From NCBI GenBank assembly GCA_932521035.1, contig OW051492.1, positions 7,254,001 through 7,318,000 on the forward strand: DNA of 64,000 bases, written 5' to 3'. The notes under the pieces were generated by a model. That model was not told where the DNA came from. It made no database searches and was given only the letters and a program-made list of their open reading frames with translations. Positions 1 to 9,983 of this stretch are shown piece after piece. The stretch comes from Oscheius dolichura. Its lineage: Eukaryota > Nematoda > Chromadorea > Rhabditida > Rhabditidae. Each line of letters opens with the position of its first letter. The first letter of the stretch is position 1. A program made the translations under genes and the position numbers.

Positions 1-38
1 GTCCGGGTGTCTCTATAGCTAAGGAGGCACTCTTTCAG

Positions 39-209
39 GCCAAGACACAGCGCAAGTCGAGGAAGAAGGCAGACGCAGTCAAGGAGGAGCTCGAGGAGGG
101 CAGCTGGAACCGGCCGGCCGCGGCCGCAGCTCACTTCCCCGGCTTGGCCAGAAACCAACAACAACTAATTAAACAACAGGGACAGGTAGCCGAGACTGCC
201 TTCCGCTGA
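39..209 (+). CDS. Last exon of an unrecognised gene (5' part outside window)
   Basis: After a pyrimidine tract ending in CAG at 36-38, an open frame of 56 codons runs to TGA at 207-209. The peptide starts AKTQRKSRKKADAVKEELEE and ends QGQVAETAFR. It is basic first, then mixed-charge, with a short alanine run (PAAAAA) and a glutamine patch, which suits a disordered tail. I chose this frame because it opens exactly at the splice acceptor and no other frame stays open as far. I do not recognise the family and the rest of the gene lies to the left of the window. Confidence 0.45.
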   Translation, partial: AKTQRKSRKKADAVKEELEEGSWNRPAAAAAHFPGLARNQQQLIKQQGQVAETAFR

Positions 210-781
210 CCTCCTCCTCCCTTTCAGCAGAAGCAGTAGCCGCTGTCCCGTCCCCCTCTACGGCTGGTCCGTGCCTTGCTCAATCCGTCTTCTCGCCCCG
301 TCTGTCTGTTCAAAGAAGGTGCTATATTGATGAAGCTCTCCTCAAAGGGTCAACTAGTCACAGTTTATTTATTCTACCGTAATCCCCTCCTCAGTGATAT
401 TTTACTCGGTTTTCTGTAGAGTGTGTTTAGTTGTCCGTCCCCCATGTATTCCGTCGCCCCCGCTGCCTTGTTCTTCACTTCCTCGTGGGGGAATCCTTCC
501 CGGGCAGGGTCTTACTTCTCCTCCTCCTCCTCCTCCTTCTTCTTTTTCTTCGTTTTTTTGACCTTTTGATCTCCTCCGTCTCCTCCCCATGTTTCTCTGC
601 CTTCAGCGATCCCCCTTTTCTTGTACAGTACACACACAACCAAAAAATAGTCATAAGTTTTTATATAGAGAGTTCTTTTTCTATCTTATTCACCTCAAAA
701 TGAAGAATTGAATAAAATTGCTTTATCTCAATATCACAGTTGTCACCCGGCACCGGTACCACTTCCCGCCCATTGCAGAGA
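210..781. other. Intergenic / converging 3' regions
   Basis: No convincing coding exon. The stretch holds a CT-rich run with a (CTC)n microsatellite near 517-545 and an AATAAA at 711-716, a plausible polyadenylation signal for the plus-strand gene on the left. The ORF at 431-703 is mostly the translation of the CTC/CTT repeat (a leucine run), so I do not call it a gene. Confidence 0.5.
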
Positions 782-1536
782 TCATTCGTCCTCCCGACTA
801 CGCGACGCCGCCTTCCAGCCTCTTGGAGGAGTACTGGGACCAGATTCTAGGAGGATCAGAAGGGAGACAGAGAGGAAGACCCACATGTAGGAGTAGTAGG
901 CCACCGCGAAGAAGTAAAAGCCCAACTTGAACCTGACCACCGGCTCGACGGCTCTCAATTCACGCATTTTCCGGGGATTGGGCGGGGTGCCGATGAGATA
1001 GTAGATGGCCAAGGGGGCGTTGATGAGGAAGGCGGCGAACTGGCAGGTGAAGAGGAAGAGGACGGTACAGCAGACATGGACGACATATTCGAAGAAGAGC
1101 AACTAGAAGGGAGACTGGAGGGTGAGAGGGAGACGACTGACCGGCAGGAACATAAAGTTTTGGAAAAGATAGAAGAAGAAGGTGACGATGGCCGTGATCT
1201 GAAAGGAGGACGGGATACAGGGGGGGGAGAATGGGTGGGCCTGACCAAGTCCCGGTTCTGTCGACGTAGCTCATCTGATGGATTGGTGTGGATGCACATC
1301 AGCTGAAAGTAGACGACTTTTAGCCGACGAGAGATGAACGCTCACCTTGTAAAACGAACAGAAAATACCAAAAAGGGCGCCAATGAGAGCAATGACATAG
1401 GGAACTATCCGGCGGGACGGGGGATTCTCACTGGAAAGATGTATTCTAACGGGAAAAAATGAGAGGAAACCCACAAATTGAGGAGGATTACAGAGACGTA
1501 GCCGGCCAGGAGGACGGCGACGAGGAAGAGCTGCAT
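782..1536 (-). CDS. Cornichon-family ER cargo receptor
   Basis: Cornichon proteins are small three-helix membrane proteins that help load cargo into COPII vessels at the ER. The last exon reads LLFFEYVVHVCC, a membrane segment with FAAFLINAPLA, and ends with KLGFYFFAVAYYSYMW before TGA at 782-784. This lines up with the family's PEYLIHAFF, LNMPLLAY and KLAFYLLAFFYYLYG. An upstream exon has NPSDELRRQN, matching the family's NPIDQCNTLN. The first ATG is at 1534-1536 (MQLFLVAVLLAGYVSV, hydrophobic). Introns are about 40 bp; one runs from GTGAGC near 1350 to TTTCAG near 1310. The exon between the first ATG and the NPSD exon is not certain. The C-terminal tail beyond the last helix (SGPSTPPRGWKAASRS) is longer than in human CNIH. 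Confidence 0.72.
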
Positions 1537-1871
1537 GGGATCAAGTCAACACGGAGACGAGGCGCTCTCTCTCTTATCAGGCCGTTGAGAAATGCCCGTA
1601 CGGAAATCTAGACAAATAAGGAGTTGGCGTGGCGTTGAAAATGCCTGAAACATTTTCTATTGTCGAACAAACATAAACAAGCCTTCTCGCTCGAAGCCCA
1701 GATGCAAAAACACCTCCTTTAAAAAATGGGACGGCCGCCGGCAGAAGGAGTCACCTTTCGAAGGGGATGATTGCTGGGATGATGGGGTTTTGACGGGAAA
1801 TAACCAGCAGAATAATCATTCCCCGACAATGAGCAGATGCCAGTGTGTTTGTCGACCCGAAAGAGATGTCG

Positions 1872-2206
1872 TCAGTACGGGGCAGACAAAAGGGAACGTT
1901 TGAGGAAGACGACAGTGAGCTGGAGGGGAAGTCGAACTGTCTGACCGTCTGATTTCGAAACCTCCCAGGCCATCATCCTCTGCCTCTCCTGGTGTTGTTG
2001 CATGACGGCCAGCTGCCAGGGGTCTATGGTTCCGGGGGTGTCTGTTGAGGATACTGATAGGGGGAGAAGGATTTCTGGACGTCTGGGTGGCCAGAGGGTG
2101 GTCCGTTGACGAAAACTCCCTCTCTTCCTTGGGGTTGGTTGCGGGAAGGAGTCTTTGACGGGGAGATACCATGTAGGAAGACGAGTTTTCGAGGAGACCT
2201 CTACAA
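1872..2206 (-). pseudogene. Broken gene remnant, unrecognised
   Basis: On the minus strand two frames look coding but do not join. One, near 2130-2050, is rich in P, Q and Y (GHPDVQKSFSPYQYPQQT). The next, near 2060-1950, reads DPWQLAVMQQHQERQRMMAW in another frame. No GT/AG pair sits between them, so either there is a frameshift or a base error. At its right end (2166-2203) the sequence is repeated at 5201-5238, and at 2204 it switches abruptly into a copy of the gene at 9 kb. I read this as a real locus broken by a rearrangement. I do not recognise the family. Confidence 0.35.
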
Positions 2207-2389
2207 GTTCATCGTATCGGAGAGTCGACAGTAGTTGTTTGATACTGCTGTCTATGCCGCGAACCACCTCGTTGGACATGGCCCATGGCTCTCGCCGGTG
2301 GTACCTCTGGCTGGATGTTCTCTCACTTGCTCAGATAACTTACAACATCAATGCTTTTAAAGTGGAAACTGAACAGGCTGATGACGTCT
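2204..2389 (-). repeat. 186-bp copy of the 5' end of the gene at 9-10 kb
   Basis: These 186 bases match 9908-10093 at the same length with only a few substitutions (for example CTGCTGTC versus CTGCAGTC). The copied part is the promoter side, the ATG and about 25 codons (MSNEVVRGIDSSIKQLLSTL here, MSSEVVRGIDCSIKQLLSTL there). The open frame continues into unrelated sequence for another hundred codons, giving a chimeric ORF to 1872 that I do not believe is a normal gene. Confidence 0.85.
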
Positions 2390-2446
2390 GATGACGTATA
2401 TATATATATATACCGGTTTTTTATTATATAAGAGACGTCATCAGCC
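2376..2446. repeat. Inverted repeat with TA tract at a duplication edge
   Basis: GGCTGATGACGTCT at 2376-2389 is followed by a second TGATGACGT, a (TA)n tract, and the reverse complement AGACGTCATCAGCC at 2433-2446. CCGGTTTTTTATTAT occurs twice (2413 and 2446). At the parent locus (10080-10100) only the forward version is present and continues CTCTTATAA; the inverted copy here contains TTATATAAGAG, the reverse of that continuation. The copied end has therefore been partly repeated in inverse orientation. Confidence 0.7.
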
Positions 2447-2951
2447 CGGTTTTTTATTATTATATATTAGTAATTGTAAAAACGTTTACAGAACTTCAAA
2501 GTTCAGATTATCGGTAAGAAACAGATTGAGAATAGTAAATTGAAAAAAATCAATACCGATCTCAAGCATTTTATTTTTATTTATATATTTATTGCACAAA
2601 CTTCATGTTCATTGTCGGATATTTAATCTAATGAACGAGAAGCAACCGCAAAACCTATATAAATTATAAAATATTATAAAATCAAATCTCGCCGGAGTAT
2701 CCATTATAAGAGAATTCGATATTGTCGGACTCACCGTTATCCAATCTTAATAAGATACGTAAATCATGCGGAATGTTCGCATCGTGATGGAAAGAAAGTA
2801 TAGAACGTCGAGAAGAAAGCGAGTTCCAGCGATAAACTCGCAAGACAATCGAGAAGGTAATGAAGAATAGCGAACAAGGACATAAGTGAAATTTACATTT
2901 ATCCGCAAAATAAATAAGTGAAGAACATACACACAAAGATCACAAGATTCC

Positions 2952-5012
2952 TTAGACGTAAGAGCTTGTGGCCTGAAAATAAGTACGGTAAAAGTTAATA
3001 TTCTAGCTTACTTCGGTTCCATGAGTGTGGTTAATAGTAAACTGCTTCCTAGTGTTTGCCTCTTCAAAGGCGAACGACACGAAGAACTTCTGGCCACTGG
3101 TTACTTCGGAAGATGTAACATTTGTATTCTGCAAAAACAATGTGCTACGTGTTGGGGAAAGCATACCATCAAAACTACTTTACTGCCGTCCATGCTTCCA
3201 AGTAGCTCATAAGCTTTGTATAAATAACCACCATGAAGAGGTAGGATACAGTCACATGGTCGCACGATATGCTTTTCAAAAGACCAGCATTTACACTAAA
3301 ATATGCTTAGTTTAAAAACGGTATGAAGAACAACATTGTCGCAGAAAAACGCGGATGGTTCTTCATCTTTGATTTGACTCCGCTTCTCCACTTTGAAAAT
3401 CACTTTTGTCTTCTTCGACTCTTCCATCTCCGTTTCCTTGCTTTTCATTTCTACATCTACCGGATTTGGATTCGACGACTAAATCCTTGCATAAAGAAAA
3501 GATGAAAAGCAAACGAACCTTAGACGGCATTAGTGGCAGTTTGTTTACCGTAAGTCCAGGAAACAAGATCATTTTTTCCAACCTGTCTGCACATACTTTA
3601 GAAACCTCTTTGGAGACGGACATTTCATAATATTCAATAATATTTCTCCAATTTAGATACAAGGCACTCAATTGAGAGGCGAGGGCGGAGGAAATGTGCA
3701 TATTTATGAAAAACTGAAAGAAAAAGTAAGTAATGTTTGAGAAAAAAGCTTACATCTGGTGTATATTTACTATATAAGTCTCCCAGCGTGCGAACATCCT
3801 TTCGATTCAATTTATCCAATAGAAGAGACGCCTCAACACCACAAACGGGTTGCAAAAACCGCATGATAGGAGTGGCTCTATTCCAGTTGCGCATGAATTC
3901 CGCTACATGAGCAATAGCAGGATTCTCATGCTTCTTTCTCAACTCCATACTGCTCACATATTGCATAATTTCGCAATAGGATTGATATCCAGATACCTAC
4001 ACAAAATAAAGAAAGAAGCGAAAAAGGCATACGTAAATAGGGTAGACATCAGTGGCAACACGTGGAAATAGTTGCTCAACTTGCATTCCTTCTTTGCATG
4101 CCAGCACTTTCATGACAGGTCGCTCAGGAGGGCTTAACGATGCATTCCACTCGAATTGTACCTTCGACTTCATGATATCACGATGTGGCACTTCACAAAC
4201 GCGAAGTCCCATCGTTCTCACAGCCAACTCAGTATCACTACAACGCTAGATTTCGTATTTGAGATAACCTTACTCTTGATCCATTAATGTGAATTGAAGC
4301 TGCCAATCTTTCTCAACACCTTGACGACATGAGTTTCTACAAAGAAACAGAACATCGCATCTTGGTGGAACTGGATGAATGACAAATCCATGACCTTCTT
4401 GGTAACTTAGAGATTGGGCAGTAGGATCGGTAGAAATCATTAATTGATCACGCCAAACGGTATCTAAAAATTTACAAATTAACTGTTGAAGTCTACACTA
4501 ACTATCGCCTTCCTTATGGTTAGAGCATCTTATAGGAACTCTATTTTTAATTTTACCAAAAACTACTTGCACTTTGAGTTTAGCTTCTTCAGCTTGGATG
4601 TTTTCGATACTGACTGCAAAAGGAACAACAGTAGGACGGCCTCGACAGTAAACAAAGTAGTCGCAATTTGGATCTTCCGTTGCAGTCTAGAAAATTAATC
4701 ATTATAAGCGACGAAGTAAAGGAGCTCACACCGCCGATATAGTCGAAGTTTTTTGATCTTCCTTTCTCTTGCGGCACCAAAAAAGCATGAATTCTAGGAG
4801 TTCTTAAAATGGAAACATGATAAACTTAAAGGATTTACACCCGGTCTCCACTACATCATAATTTGATTTGTAACGATCATAGTGTTCAGAATTATAATTA
4901 GCAACTGCCACTGGCAATCGTTTACTTTTTCCAGCAAAATGCATACGATTGTGACAGCGATCTCTCATAGTGGCTCTTATTGGCAGGCCTTTAGCTTCAT
5001 CGGATTCGCAGC
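2952..5012 (-). CDS. p53/p63/p73-family transcription factor (divergent)
   Basis: p53-family proteins bind DNA as tetramers through a zinc-holding immunoglobulin-like domain. Spliced minus-strand exons give NRVPIRCSNHKEGDN (about 4560-4500), then GHGFVIHPVPPRCDVLFLCR and NSCRQG (about 4400-4320), then RTMGLRVCEVPHRD (about 4220-4180). These line up with p53's VVRRCPHHE, VVVPYEPPEVG, CNSSCMGG and RVCACPGRD. The four zinc ligands are visible: C-x2-H in RCSNH and C-x3-C in CRNSC. A basic segment follows, then a helical tail (DKLNRKDVRTLGDLYSKY) whose family I cannot name. The first visible exon (about 4987-4841) has no obvious start, and just upstream lies a copy of the gene's own central piece, so the 5' end may be lost or misassembled. 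I place the stop tentatively at 2952-2954 (short last exon ATSSYV). The gene is AT-rich beside GC-rich neighbours. Confidence 0.72.
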
Positions 5013-5191
5013 CAACTCAGTATCACTGCAACGCTAGATTTCGTATTTGAGATAACCTTACTCTTGATCCATTAATGTGAATTGAAGCTGCCAATCTTTC
5101 TCAACACCTTGACGACATGAGTTTCTACAAAGAAACAGAACATCGCATCTTGGTGGAACTGGATGAATGACAAATCCATGACCTTCTTGGT
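5009..5191 (-). repeat. 183-bp copy of the p53-like DNA-binding-domain region
   Basis: This matches 4221-4403 base for base over almost its entire length (one visible change, CACTACAACG versus CACTGCAACG). It includes the end of one exon (the GHGFVIHP part through LMDQ), the complete short intron and the start of the next exon (DTELAV). It sits immediately upstream of the gene's first visible exon on the same strand, so it is a direct duplicate that cannot be read as a normal extra exon pair without breaking the frame order. Confidence 0.85.
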
Positions 5192-5200
5192 GTGGGGGGA

Positions 5201-5238
5201 ATACCATGTAGGAAGACTAATTCTCGAGGAGACCTCTA
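5201..5238. repeat. 38-bp copy of 2166-2203 flanking the inserted block
   Basis: ATACCATGTAGGAAGAC at 5201 and GAGGAGACCTCTA at 5226 match 2166-2203, with three or four changes between. The two copies lie at either side of the 3-kb block holding the 186-bp copy, the AT-rich p53-like gene and the 183-bp copy, like a long, aged target duplication. Confidence 0.7.
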
Positions 5239-5916
5239 TTTTGAGGACGACAAGGATGACTTCACAACCTTCATTCCCCTAGGCTCTGTAGCAACCGAAC
5301 AGCTCAAATCCATCCCCCTGCTGCCAACCAGTTTTATTCCTTAATGCCCTTCCGACTTCCGTCGTCCTTCTGCGGACCAGCCCGTGCGGACCCCGCGGAG
5401 GGGAAGTTCTCCTTAGCCTTGATGTAGGTTAATCTGGCTGAGTCTTCTCCTCGTTGAATCGCTTTCCCCTTTCCTTCACTTTCCCTCTATTAATCCAGCC
5501 ATCAGATCCCCCCGTCTCCTTCTGTGGAATCTCCCCCTAACCTGGAGATCTCACCTCGATAACGGCCGAAAATGAAGTCACACGTAGAAAACCATTGGGG
5601 GCAGTTCCGACACATTTACATAACTCCCCTCGCCCTGCCCCTCCTCCCCCAAGTTTCTCCAAATTACCCTTTGGTCCGCCTCGTAAAACCTATTGTTCCT
5701 CTGGCTGCCTCGCCCCGGAAGACTAGTCCCACAGTTTACCACTGCCCGAGGGTATTAGGTCAATGAATCACTCCTCCCTCTCCCTCATCCTCCCCCTCTC
5801 CCCAACGGGCCTCCATTGTTCTCGAGGGACACTTTGGCAATGTTTTAGGAGAAAGTCCGCGCGAGAAGAAGTCGTCCCCATTTTCCTCGCTTTCCCTCAA
5901 CAATTGGCCGAAACCG
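5239..5916. other. No recognised gene; one small possible exon
   Basis: A plus-strand open stretch from 5233 reads YFEDDKDDFTTFIPLGSVAT and stops at TAA near 5345. It looks protein-like but has no partner exons that I can find, so it may be the last exon of the gene disrupted at 2.2 kb or chance. The rest is C/T-rich with no supported feature. Confidence 0.3.
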
Positions 5917-8497
5917 ATGCCTCCGACCCTCTTCCTTTTATTGCTTTTAGAGACCGTTTACGCATCATTACCCCTAATTGGTGGGTTGTTATTTTCTCTA
6001 TTTTTTGACTGTTGAATATTCAGATAGTCAGGTCAAGTCGCCGACACTGACGGTGTCCCCTACGGTCAATGTCTCAACCATGTTCTCGGCCAACCCACTG
6101 CTGAGGAAGTTGTCCATGTTTGCCGATGGGTACTCCTCCCTCTTCCCAACTGTCTCATATCGGTGTGTTCCAGGGAAGTGGTGGCCAGGCCGAGACAGCG
6201 GGCAGCCACGACACCACGGTCGACCGACTGGAAGAGATCCCCCGGGGACAACTTCTTTGCTTTGTACAAGAAATTGAACGAGTCCCTCTCGAAGATGTCT
6301 GACAGACAACAGGGCAGAGTATTGTGGGAATAATATTGGATAACCTTTTCGTATTCAGATAGAGCAGACCGCCAATTCTATTGATGATCCCTACGGGTCG
6401 GAAGAGGCCGGAGACGACGAGCCTTTCGCGGTGACGGAGACGCTTCTCGACTCGTTGAAACCACAGGTGGCCGTCCCCTCCTGGGAGGATAACCCATGGA
6501 CTGGACAGCAGCAGTCCCCAGCCACGCGGACATTCTCCCCCATCCCGGAGTCTACTCCTCCTCCTCCCGTCGTGGAAACCTTTGATGAGGTAGAGGAAGT
6601 GCCGAGGCCCGCTTTGCAAGAATTGCACTCCGGGGATGCTCAATCCAGGTTGACTGAGGCATTCAATAGATAAGACCGCAATTCAGACACAACAAGAAAG
6701 GGCTGTTGGCTCCACTGAGGAGAGCCTCCGATTGGCAGGTGCACCCCTCTGGGAATGGGAGGTTTCTCGTCTCGGGGACACAACTGTACCAGGACAACCG
6801 CATTGACGGAGGAGTCGTCTCCGAGAACCATCCTCTTCCTGGGAACGACCTGGAGGTAGAGGAGATCAAACACGTTTGCCCAGTTTTCGGAAAAATGCAA
6901 CCAGAGTTCAGGATAAGCGATTCGCCATCGAGGCCGAGCTGACCAGTATGAGAGCCCACGCAGCGGCATTGAAGAAACTGGACAGGCCCGTGACTCGGGG
7001 GGCCAAGGTTTGCTGGCCACGAGAGAAATACTCTTTTTAGACACTGGCTCTGGGCAATCCCGTGGCCATCGAGGAGAGGAGGAGGACTGTACGCTACCTG
7101 GATGGGCCGTATCCTTCAAAAGCACAGATAATTGAAAGAAATGGAAGGAAAATAGAGTTGAGGAAGATCGACAGACGGGGGCAAGAGGTGTGGTCCTGAC
7201 ACGAAGAGAGACTCCCTCCTTCTAGGTCCAAGTCGAACTGCTCAACCCTCTCCTATGGAACCACGACTACATCTCGTCGCCCGGTGCCATCATCCACGAC
7301 TCTTTCAAGTCCGCCCCGAAGAGATTCAAGCTGGCGGCTGTCTCCAAATGCTTCGAACTGATCGAAAACACCCGCCTGGCCGGCGTCCTCCCTCTCGACC
7401 GGAGGATCGGTAACTCGGCTCTGGACTGCCTCCGGATGTGTGCCAGGTGGGTCTGCCCCCTGCCTTCTATCCTCCCCCAGGTCTCCCGCCTGCCATACCA
7501 TCGTCTACGAGGAGACTCTCTCGATGTGTGAGATCTTCTCCGAGAAGCCCGGGGATGGTGGCTCCTCCTTGCAACAATCCACGTCCTCCATCCTCTTTGA
7601 GCCAATAGTCGAGGATATCGAGAAGTGTCTGGCCGCGGCGAGAACAAAGGCCCACGCTGCTCGAACGGTGGACGGGAACACCAGAAGTAGGATGCCAATG
7701 GAAATAGGAGACCCCATTGTAGGCCACTGCCCCCGAGGGGAGGAGTTCGTCCTGACCCGGCAGGAAGGGATGCGGGCGGTGCATGGGCAGTATAGAGACA
7801 AGTTCACCACGAACGAGGACGACTGTGTCTCGGCCTGTCTCAGCGTAGGATCCTCTCAAAATGTGCCAGGCAAAGGTGGTGTTCAGGGATCGAGGAAGTG
7901 TCTGTCGGCCGGGTACTCCCACGAGACCCAAGAGTGTGCCCTCTACACCAAGGTGACGGCCGCCATCGAAGTCCACGAGCCGACGACTCTCTACTCGAAG
8001 ATGTGTGTCACCGGTAAGAACTCTTTCCTTTTTCTAAAAATGGGAGAAATGATCAGAGAAGACGGCCTCGAAGTGTGCCGGCTCGATCATCGACCACGTG
8101 AAGCAGGCCATCCTCCTGAGCTCGATGCGGGAGGCCAAGACGGTGCGGCACGCGACCGACTGCCTGGATGCGTGTATCCGGGCCCCGTTCAACTGTCTCA
8201 GTATCATGTTCTACCCGAGGGAGAAGACCAACTGTATCCTGAATGACGGGTCCCTCTCCACGGCGCCGGACTCGTTCGTGGAGGAGGTCGAGAGAGAGGT
8301 CGAATACTTCGGAATGGAGGAGTGCTACGGAATACAGGATGTCACTCATCAACGCTATCCGAAGGCGAATCAGAAGGTGGGAGAGGGGACATGCAGCTAG
8401 TACATTTCAGAATAACTACCTCGTGGAGGATGACATCCGACCGGGCCAAGTCACGAGAGGATCCCAGCTGGAGATGGGGAGACGAAGGCGAAGATGA
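5917..8497 (+). CDS. Secreted protein with three PAN/apple modules
   Basis: PAN/apple modules are disulphide-held binding folds, common in nematode surface proteins. The ATG at 5917 opens a clean signal peptide (MPPTLFLLLLLETVYA) ended by a donor at GATTG/GTGGG type sequence near 5975; the next exon at 6021 continues in phase (DSQVKSPTLTVS). Further phase-consistent junctions occur near 6130/6174, 6303/6358, 6651/6692, 6860/6917, 7005/7040, 7187/7226 and 8372/8438. The first half is proline/acid-rich without cysteines. From about 7340 three cysteine modules follow: CFELIENTRLAG with DCLRMCARSPAC; DDCVSACLS with KCLSAGYSHETQECALY; and DCLDACIRAPFNCLSIMFY with NCILND. The end is basic (MGRRRRR, TGA at 8495). 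The 38-bp intron at 7188-7225 joins the two halves; if that is wrong there would be two genes, the first ending at 7199. No transmembrane helix is seen. Confidence 0.72.
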
Positions 8498-8986
8498 CCT
8501 CAGACGAATTACTTGTTAATAATGGAGATTTTATATGTTGATTTGGGATTTGGATTATCCTACCCTAATAATAGGCAGATCTTTGTCTGCCTATCTGTAA
8601 AACCTGTCGTTTGTTCAGTTCGACGGTCAAAAGCAGACAGTTAGAGAAGCAGAAAGTTTCGACCGCCTGACCTTATCCGACAAAAAAATGACTAGAGACC
8701 AGTGCAAGATCGTCTCGCTGGGCAGGAGGGCAGCTCGGGAGGGGGAGCCGGCTCTGGAGGAGGGGCAGCCGGCGTGCCCCCGTTCCTCGGATAGACTCAG
8801 ACTTCACATCATAGCCAACAACTCACCACGGCCAGCGGCCACTCTCCTCATTTACACGCTTCCCTCCGACAAGTGTTTAGCCTTCGAGAAAACATTCTTC
8901 ATTAGAGGAGGCGACAATGATTGTGGATGATAGCTACGAAGGGGGACGAGGAATGGTCATATATAGCTGAACTGGTAGCTGCTTCT
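8498..8986. other. Intergenic, with hairpin and a copied start region
   Basis: A short hairpin (TAGGCAGA..TCTGCCTA) lies at about 8572-8592. At 8850-8890 about 40 bases (CATTTACACGCTTCC onward) match 11213-11254, the start region of the small gene at 11 kb. The plus-strand ORF 8688-8930 crosses this copy. On the minus strand the copy keeps an ATG followed by a GTGAGT donor, so a decayed or minimal second copy of that small gene is possible, but its product would not resemble the first. Confidence 0.4.
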
Positions 8987-9983
8987 TCACCAGTTTATGG
9001 TGTACATGATGCTTCTAGTCAACTTGTTCATGTGCTTCAACAACTCCAGCATGTATTTGCCGACGGCGGCCGGGTAGAGATCGAGGGAAGTTCCCTCTAA
9101 CAGAGAATACAGGCACGAGTTGTCCACCGGGACTTGTCTGCTCTTGCGGAAATCTCTTGTCTCGTAGAGGGCATATGCCAGAGCTTGAACGAAGGCGGAC
9201 AGGTCGCCCGGGGGCAGGATGTAGAGCTCGAACTGAAGCCACAGTCCTTTATTCAGAGGGTCTTACTTTGCTGACAGGTGAGTAGGGGATCTCGGACAGT
9301 AGAAGAACTCTCGTCCCAGTTTGGCAGAAATAGACATAGTTGCCGCTATACTGAAAAGACAGGGACGGGTGGAAGGGGCGGGAGCACGTACATAATCATC
9401 GTCTATGTCCAACCCAGTTGGCCCCTTCAATAAAGTGAAGGCGACATTCCCGATCTCCCCATTCGGTATGCCTTCGCTCCACGAGGGGGGCACCTTCATT
9501 TGCATTGTAATCTTTTCCAAAGGACCCACGTCCACATCGTTGTACACGTCCTAAAGCTGTATTGAGGTCTCAATTGAGCCAGACCTGTATGAACTGTGTG
9601 TACATGGGTTCGATGTCGTCCTCACTATTGCCAAATCTCAATTCCAATGTCTCCCTACCCTTACATAGATCCAGAAGATTGAAGCTGATGGACATCATAC
9701 AATGAATGACTGAAAGATGGGCAAACTTCTGAAATGGTCGAGTTTTAAAAGTATTCCGTCGGTGACTCACCTGGAACTGTGGCTTTCTCAATAGTTTCAA
9801 ATCGATGGGTTCAGATGTACTCGAATCGTTTGCAACCCACAGGGAAGTGGCAGACACGACGGAGAGGAGATCGAGCAACCGGGAGGAGTCGTGGTAGTGG
9901 ACGAGTCCAAGTTCATCGTATCGGAGAGTCGACAGTAGTTGTTTGATACTGCAGTCTATGCCGCGAACCACCTCGCTGGACAT
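8987..9983 (-). CDS. Unrecognised multi-exon protein
   Basis: The ATG is at 9981-9983 (MSSEVVRGIDCSIKQLLSTL). Exons join in phase through introns of 30-45 bp: GTGAGTCACC..TTTCAG near 9770-9730, GTCTGGCTC..TACAG near 9582-9555, GTACGTGCTC..TTTTCAG near 9390-9350 and GTAAGACCC..CTTCAG near 9265-9235. Later parts read FAHLSVIHCMMSISFNLLDL, LEKITMQMKVPPSWSEGIPN, SGNYVYFCQTGTRVLLLSEI and FELYILPPGDLSAFVQALAY, ending MYTINW before TGA at 8987. It has no signal peptide and no membrane helix; it looks like a globular cytosolic or nuclear protein of about 280 residues. I cannot name the family. Its 5' end is copied at 2204-2389. Confidence 0.65.

Noticed and set aside
2395-2412. (TA)n tract as a functional site
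   Set aside because: Simple repeat at a rearrangement edge; nothing shows a role beyond breakage-prone DNA.
7253-7976. Minus-strand ORFs of 101-169 codons within the PAN gene
   Set aside because: Antisense shadows of GC-rich coding sequence; arginine/proline/histidine-rich without motifs.
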